A program made the position numbers and the translations under genes. Source: CAZPZZ01 sp964591245 (GTDB taxonomy: Bacteria; Acidobacteriota; Vicinamibacteria; Vicinamibacterales; UBA8438). Taken from it: 8,430 nucleotides of DNA. The stretch covers positions 1 through 8,430 of the forward strand of contig CAZPZZ010000165.1 in NCBI GenBank assembly GCA_964591245.1, given 5' to 3'. Under the pieces are notes generated by a model, which was not told where the DNA came from, did not search any database, and saw only the letters and a program-made list of their open reading frames with translations. Below are positions 5,130 to 8,430 of this stretch, in pieces (the first letter of the stretch is position 1; every line of letters begins with the position of its first letter).

Positions 5130-7565
5130 GTGCAACTCGCTCTCCGACTCATCACCTGCTCCCTCGCGTTGTTCGTCGCTTGGCCGCTGGTCGCCGACGG
5201 TCAACCGCGTGCACCCGTGCAGGGGATTGTCCTCGATGGTGTCACAAACCAGCCTATCGAGGGGGCAATCATCATTGCCGGTGAAGACTCGGCGCGAAGC
5301 GGACCGGACGGGCGCTTCACTATCCGCGCCAAAGCACAACCCGTCACGCTACGCGTCAGCGCCGACGGCTACCTCGACACAGAGATACCGACCGCCGGCC
5401 GGGAACTGGAAGTTCGCCTCTTTCCACGTCGCTTCACCGAAACAGTTGACGTGGTTTCGACCCCACAGATCGAAGAACGGCCGTCGTCCACCCCCATCGC
5501 TCCGGAAGCGGTCTTCCGCGCGCCGGGCAGCATTGACAACGTGTTCCGCACCCTACAGACCTTGCCCGGTGTAGCAGCCACCGACGATTTTGGCAGCCGA
5601 CTCGCAGTGAGAGGCGGGACGCCAGACCAGAATCTGACGATGATGGACGGAGTAGAAATACACAATCCGTATCGGCTCTTCGGCATTGCGAGTGCCTTCA
5701 ACCCCGACACCGTCGAAAACTTCCAGCTGACCGCGGGCGGGTTCGGTGCCGCTTACGGAGACCGGCTCTCGTCAATCCTGATCATCGATAATCGCCGGAG
5801 TCGCCGTGATTTTCAGGGCACCACCGCCGTCAGCGTGACCGACGCCAACGTGGTACTCGAAGGAGCGACGCCCCTCGGACAGAGCGGGTCGTGGCTACTC
5901 AGCGCGCGGCGAACCTACTACGATCTGGTGGCCGGCCCGATCGCAAACCAAGACTTCCCCTCCTTTGCCGACATTCAGCTGCAGACCGCCTGGAACATCG
6001 GCAGACGCCACCGCTTCACCGTGACGGGACTTCGCAGCCTGGAGGACGCCAACCTGGACTTCAACGATGATGACGATGGTGGTCGTGCCAGACTCGGTTC
6101 GGACATCACAAACAACTTGATCTCCATGCGTTTCGACGCAACGTTCGGGGAACAAACCCGTTCCACCACCACCGCGTCCTGGTATCGCAATGAGGAAACA
6201 TTCGATTTCGATGGCCTGATCCGCTCCAATACGCAGCGTTCAAACGCACCCGCCGCTGGCGAGGCGTTCGAGATGACGGAGATCGCATTCGACCGCTCGG
6301 TCGCGATCCGAGACGCCTCCCTGAGACAGGAATTGGACATCGAGGTCTCGCCGCGCCATACCATCGGCGCGGGATTCGAATTTCACCGACTCCTCAGCGG
6401 GGTCGCGTTCACGATCAGCGGCGACCGCAATCCAAATGAAGCAAACGGTTCCAGTATCCGTGGTGGGGCCGGGCTTCCCGACGCCCTCGATTCGACGCTC
6501 TTCGGCACCAGGGGCGCCCTGTGGCTACAGGACACCTTCACCCCATCCGACCGTGTCTCGGTAGAACCTGGGGTACGCATCGATTGGAGCACGATCAACG
6601 GCGGCACCACCCTCTCACCCCGCTTCGCAGCCAGTTATGCCCTGACAGATAACCGGCGCGTGCGCACAGCCGTGGGGCTATATACACAAAGTCCTGGCTA
6701 CGAGAAATTGAGCCAGTCCGACTATTTCATCGATCTGAGCAACGCTCGGACACTCCGGCTCCAACACGAACAAGCTATCCACGTCGTCGTCGGACTAGAG
6801 CAGCAGCTTGACGTCGGGCCGACCCTGCGGGTCGAGGGCTATTACAAACACTTTTCCAACCTACTGCTAGGGCGGCTGGAAACCGACGCGGAGCGTCTGG
6901 CTCGCGTGGCACGTTACGACTTTCCGACGAGCCTCTCATCAAATGTGCCCACGGCACCGCTCATCCTGAGCGCTCCGACCAACGATGCCGGTGGTCGTGC
7001 CCATGGTCTCGACCTCTATCTCCAGCACATGAACCCCTCTTCACGGTTAAGCGGATGGATTTCTTACGGGTGGGGCAAGGCTACGCGAGAGAGCTACGGA
7101 CGGCGTTACGCCTTCGAGTACGATCGACGCCACGCGTTGAATGTCGTCGGACAACTGCGACTAACCAACCGTTGGAATTTCGCGACCACGACCCGCATTG
7201 CCAGTGGTTTCCCCCACACACCGCCCATCGGTCTGCGCGTCGCTTCGACCGAGCATGACTCGGGGCGTTTGGTCCCAGCTACCGACTCAAGCGGTAACCT
7301 GGTGTACACGGTCGACTACGGCGGAGTCGACAACCTCAACAGCGGCCGACTTCCACACTACGCACGTGCCGACGTTCGAGCCACCTACCAGCGCGAACGC
7401 TGGTCGATATATTTCGAGGTCATAAACGCACTTGGACGAAACAACCCAATCACACTCGAGCCGCGGCTAACGCACGACCCGGCCTCGGACCTCCCCCGGC
7501 TGTCGGAAGTGCCTGCCGAAGGCTTTCCTCGCATTCCCACCTTCGGCCTCAGAATCGCTTTCTGA
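5130..7565 (+). CDS. TonB-dependent outer-membrane receptor with carboxypeptidase-regulatory-like domain
   Basis: An 811-residue transporter for TonB-energised uptake across the outer membrane. Residues 1-24 form a signal peptide. Residues 29-98 are a CarboxypepD_reg-like beta-sandwich (GIVLDGVTNQPIEGAIII, then DGRF and the VTLRVSADGY stretch). ETVDV at 104-108 is in the place and form of a TonB box. The plug domain spans about 118-225, with RGGTPDQNLTMMDGVEIHNP at 161-180 and GGFGAAYGDRLSS at 203-215. The rest is a 22-strand-type beta-barrel ending in FGLRIAF, whose terminal Phe is the usual outer-membrane assembly signal. The frame is intact and the length is usual. The start is uncertain: GTG at 5130 is the only reasonable in-frame start after the TAA at 5079-5081, but it has no Shine-Dalgarno. 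The ligand is unknown. No SusD-like partner follows; instead a secreted cupin and a lactonase-like gene lie downstream on the same strand. Confidence 0.93.
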   Translation: MQLALRLITCSLALFVAWPLVADGQPRAPVQGIVLDGVTNQPIEGAIIIAGEDSARSGPDGRFTIRAKAQPVTLRVSADGYLDTEIPTAGRELEVRLFPRRFTETVDVVSTPQIEERPSSTPIAPEAVFRAPGSIDNVFRTLQTLPGVAATDDFGSRLAVRGGTPDQNLTMMDGVEIHNPYRLFGIASAFNPDTVENFQLTAGGFGAAYGDRLSSILIIDNRRSRRDFQGTTAVSVTDANVVLEGATPLGQSGSWLLSARRTYYDLVAGPIANQDFPSFADIQLQTAWNIGRRHRFTVTGLRSLEDANLDFNDDDDGGRARLGSDITNNLISMRFDATFGEQTRSTTTASWYRNEETFDFDGLIRSNTQRSNAPAAGEAFEMTEIAFDRSVAIRDASLRQELDIEVSPRHTIGAGFEFHRLLSGVAFTISGDRNPNEANGSSIRGGAGLPDALDSTLFGTRGALWLQDTFTPSDRVSVEPGVRIDWSTINGGTTLSPRFAASYALTDNRRVRTAVGLYTQSPGYEKLSQSDYFIDLSNARTLRLQHEQAIHVVVGLEQQLDVGPTLRVEGYYKHFSNLLLGRLETDAERLARVARYDFPTSLSSNVPTAPLILSAPTNDAGGRAHGLDLYLQHMNPSSRLSGWISYGWGKATRESYGRRYAFEYDRRHALNVVGQLRLTNRWNFATTTRIASGFPHTPPIGLRVASTEHDSGRLVPATDSSGNLVYTVDYGGVDNLNSGRLPHYARADVRATYQRERWSIYFEVINALGRNNPITLEPRLTHDPASDLPRLSEVPAEGFPRIPTFGLRIAF

Positions 7566-7576
7566 TACACGAGCCT

Positions 7577-7597
7577 CGAGACAGGCCTGTTATCTCG
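7577..7597 (+). terminator. Stem-loop just after the receptor stop (possible 3' end)
   Basis: CGAGA (7577-7581) can pair with TCTCG (7593-7597). The perfect palindrome ACAGGCCTGT lies at 7581-7590 within the same stretch. It begins 12 bases after the TGA. There is no T-run after it, so an intrinsic terminator is not well supported; it may only protect the 3' end or be chance. Confidence 0.2.
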
Positions 7598-7708
7598 GCG
7601 CCGCACTCTGCCCTCCTCGCCCTACTTTCCATTCCATATCGCCGTCGGTCACGGGCAACATTTGACTCGCGGCCCGATTCGCAGTCAGATCGCTAACTAT
7701 CTCGACCA

Positions 7709-7728
7709 ACCGCCACCTACGGGGCGGT
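7709..7728 (+). repeat. Stem-loop in the leader of the second cupin gene
   Basis: ACCGCC (7709-7714) pairs perfectly with GGCGGT (7723-7728) around an eight-base loop. It ends 39 bases before the ATG of the downstream cupin. It lies in the 202-bp spacer between receptor and cupin and has no T-run, so it is more likely a leader structure than a terminator, if it is functional at all. Confidence 0.3.
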
Positions 7729-7752
7729 ATCACAGAAACCGCGTACACCACC

Positions 7753-7761
7753 GAGAAGGGG
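7753..7761 (+). promoter_or_regulatory. Shine-Dalgarno (GAGAAGGGG) of the second cupin
   Basis: A purine-rich block with AAGGGG ends six bases before the ATG at 7768. It supports that start over an earlier frame at 7662, which is not in the cupin reading frame. Confidence 0.7.
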
Positions 7762-7767
7762 ATAAAG

Positions 7768-8232
7768 ATGGATCAAAGACTACAGTGGATCCGGTTCAGC
7801 CGGCTGAATCTATTCGCCGTTGCGCTAGGCACGGTCTTTTGGATTGGCCAAATACACAGCCCCCACCCGTCTATCGCCCAAGACAACCCGTTTACCGGTA
7901 CGTCTTTCCGCCTCGATTCTGATGGCGTTCGAGTCAGTTCGCGCGGCTTCGAGGCCAGCGCACGGACGCACTGGCATACTCATAGCGCACAACTCCTCTT
8001 CGTCAAACAAGGCCAACTCCGCTACCAGATCGAGGGGCAACCAATCGGGGAAATTGGTTTACACGAGACGACATACCTCCCACGCGGCGTCCGACACTGG
8101 CATGGTGCGACTCCAGAACAAGCCCTGACACACGTATCAATCACCTTCCCCAATAGCGCCGGCGACCCCTTGCCGATTGAATGGATGGAACCGGTTACCG
8201 ACGCGCAATATGCCGGTATGGCATCGCAATGA
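7768..8232 (+). CDS. Secreted cupin protein related to the small cupins with a WHTH metal motif
   Basis: A 154-residue protein with a basic N terminus, a hydrophobic stretch at about 13-28 and a likely cleavage after SIA at 37, leaving QDNPF. The single cupin domain (about 55-140) has THWHTHSAQLLFV at 67-79 and LPRGVRHWHGATP at 104-116, followed by LTHVSITF. The probable metal ligands are H70, H72, Q75 and H110. This layout, with GVxHWHGATP and an ending like EPVTDAQY, resembles the small manganese cupins of which some act as hydroxynitrile lyases and many are of unknown role. Those usually read WHTHPGGQ; here one residue is missing between the second His and the Gln. It has a good ribosome site and is followed 13 bases later by a lactonase-like gene, suggesting one transcript. 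It shares export and fold type, but little else, with the cupin at 4335-4862. Catalytic activity is not assignable. Confidence 0.88.
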   Translation: MDQRLQWIRFSRLNLFAVALGTVFWIGQIHSPHPSIAQDNPFTGTSFRLDSDGVRVSSRGFEASARTHWHTHSAQLLFVKQGQLRYQIEGQPIGEIGLHETTYLPRGVRHWHGATPEQALTHVSITFPNSAGDPLPIEWMEPVTDAQYAGMASQ

Positions 8233-8245
8233 ACGAGATTTGAGA

Positions 8246-8430
8246 ATGACAATGCAACGAAACAACACCACCAGACAGGTTTCCTGTGTTCTTCTGCTCT
8301 GGGCACTGGGCGCTGTATCCCCAACCCACGCTCAGGAGCCAATTGTCGTCGACGGCATGAGCACGCCGGAATCAGCCCTGCATGACCCAGAAACAGACGT
8401 CTACTTGGTGTCGAATATCAATGGCGCCCC
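8246..8430 (+). CDS. N-terminal part of a secreted SMP-30/gluconolactonase-like beta-propeller protein (cut by window edge)
   Basis: 61 full codons are present before the window ends. Residues 1-29 make a signal peptide (hydrophobic core about 13-23, likely cleavage after THA). The mature part contains TPESALHDPE (40-49) then DVYLVSNING (51-60), which is the first-blade signature of SMP-30/gluconolactonase/LRE-like propellers. E42 is placed like the first metal-binding glutamate of that family. Members hydrolyse sugar lactones or other esters using a divalent metal, but many in this secreted subgroup are uncharacterised. The ATG at 8246 is followed by another two codons later (8252). Only a weak GAG-containing purine stretch precedes them, so initiation may depend on the cupin gene ending 13 bases upstream. 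The catalytic centre lies beyond the window and cannot be checked. Confidence 0.75.
   Translation, partial: MTMQRNNTTRQVSCVLLLWALGAVSPTHAQEPIVVDGMSTPESALHDPETDVYLVSNINGA

Noticed and set aside
7662..7690. TTGACT, 17 bases, TCAGAT as a promoter for the second cupin
   Set aside because: The -10 matches only three of six bases, so it cannot be told from background.

Overview
The window looks like chromosomal DNA from a GC-rich, Gram-negative, diderm bacterium. This follows from a TonB-dependent outer-membrane receptor with an N-terminal carboxypeptidase-regulatory-like domain, together with several proteins bearing Sec or Tat export signals. That receptor type, beside a periplasmic xanthine-dehydrogenase-family enzyme and small secreted cupins, is common in Acidobacteriota (Vicinamibacteria-like genomes). 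The assignment is inference from gene content only; no rRNA or other taxonomic marker is present.

Layout. At the left edge is the 3' end of an unidentified plus-strand gene (1-126). It converges on a minus-strand block of three genes. Read in the direction of transcription, these are a secreted single-domain cupin (4862 to 4335), a 433-bp gap with no convincing gene, a Tat-exported fusion of [2Fe-2S] and molybdopterin domains (3901 to 1196), and a YagS/PaoB-like FAD subunit (1199 to 228). The last two overlap by four bases (ATGA). From the divergent spacer at 4863-5129 a plus-strand block runs the other way: the TonB-dependent receptor (5130-7565), a 202-bp spacer, a second secreted cupin (7768-8232), and, 13 bases later, the start of an SMP-30/gluconolactonase-like secreted protein that runs off the right edge (8246-8430).

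How the parts may work together. The Moco fusion plus the FAD subunit have all the redox modules of a PaoABC-type periplasmic aldehyde oxidoreductase: two [2Fe-2S] clusters, Moco with the catalytic Glu, FAD, and the Cys-rich insertion of the FAD subunit. Only the fusion carries a Tat signal, so the FAD subunit would have to be exported as its passenger. With a receptor for uptake of a substrate, two exported cupins and a lactonase-like protein, the region could be a periplasmic oxidation module in which an aldehyde or aldose is oxidised and the lactone hydrolysed. That pathway is a hypothesis from neighbourhood; no substrate is encoded in what can be seen. The most checkable oddities are the replacement of the fourth cluster cysteine by serine in the FAD subunit, the fused 2Fe-2S/Moco architecture, and the poorly supported GTG start of the receptor.
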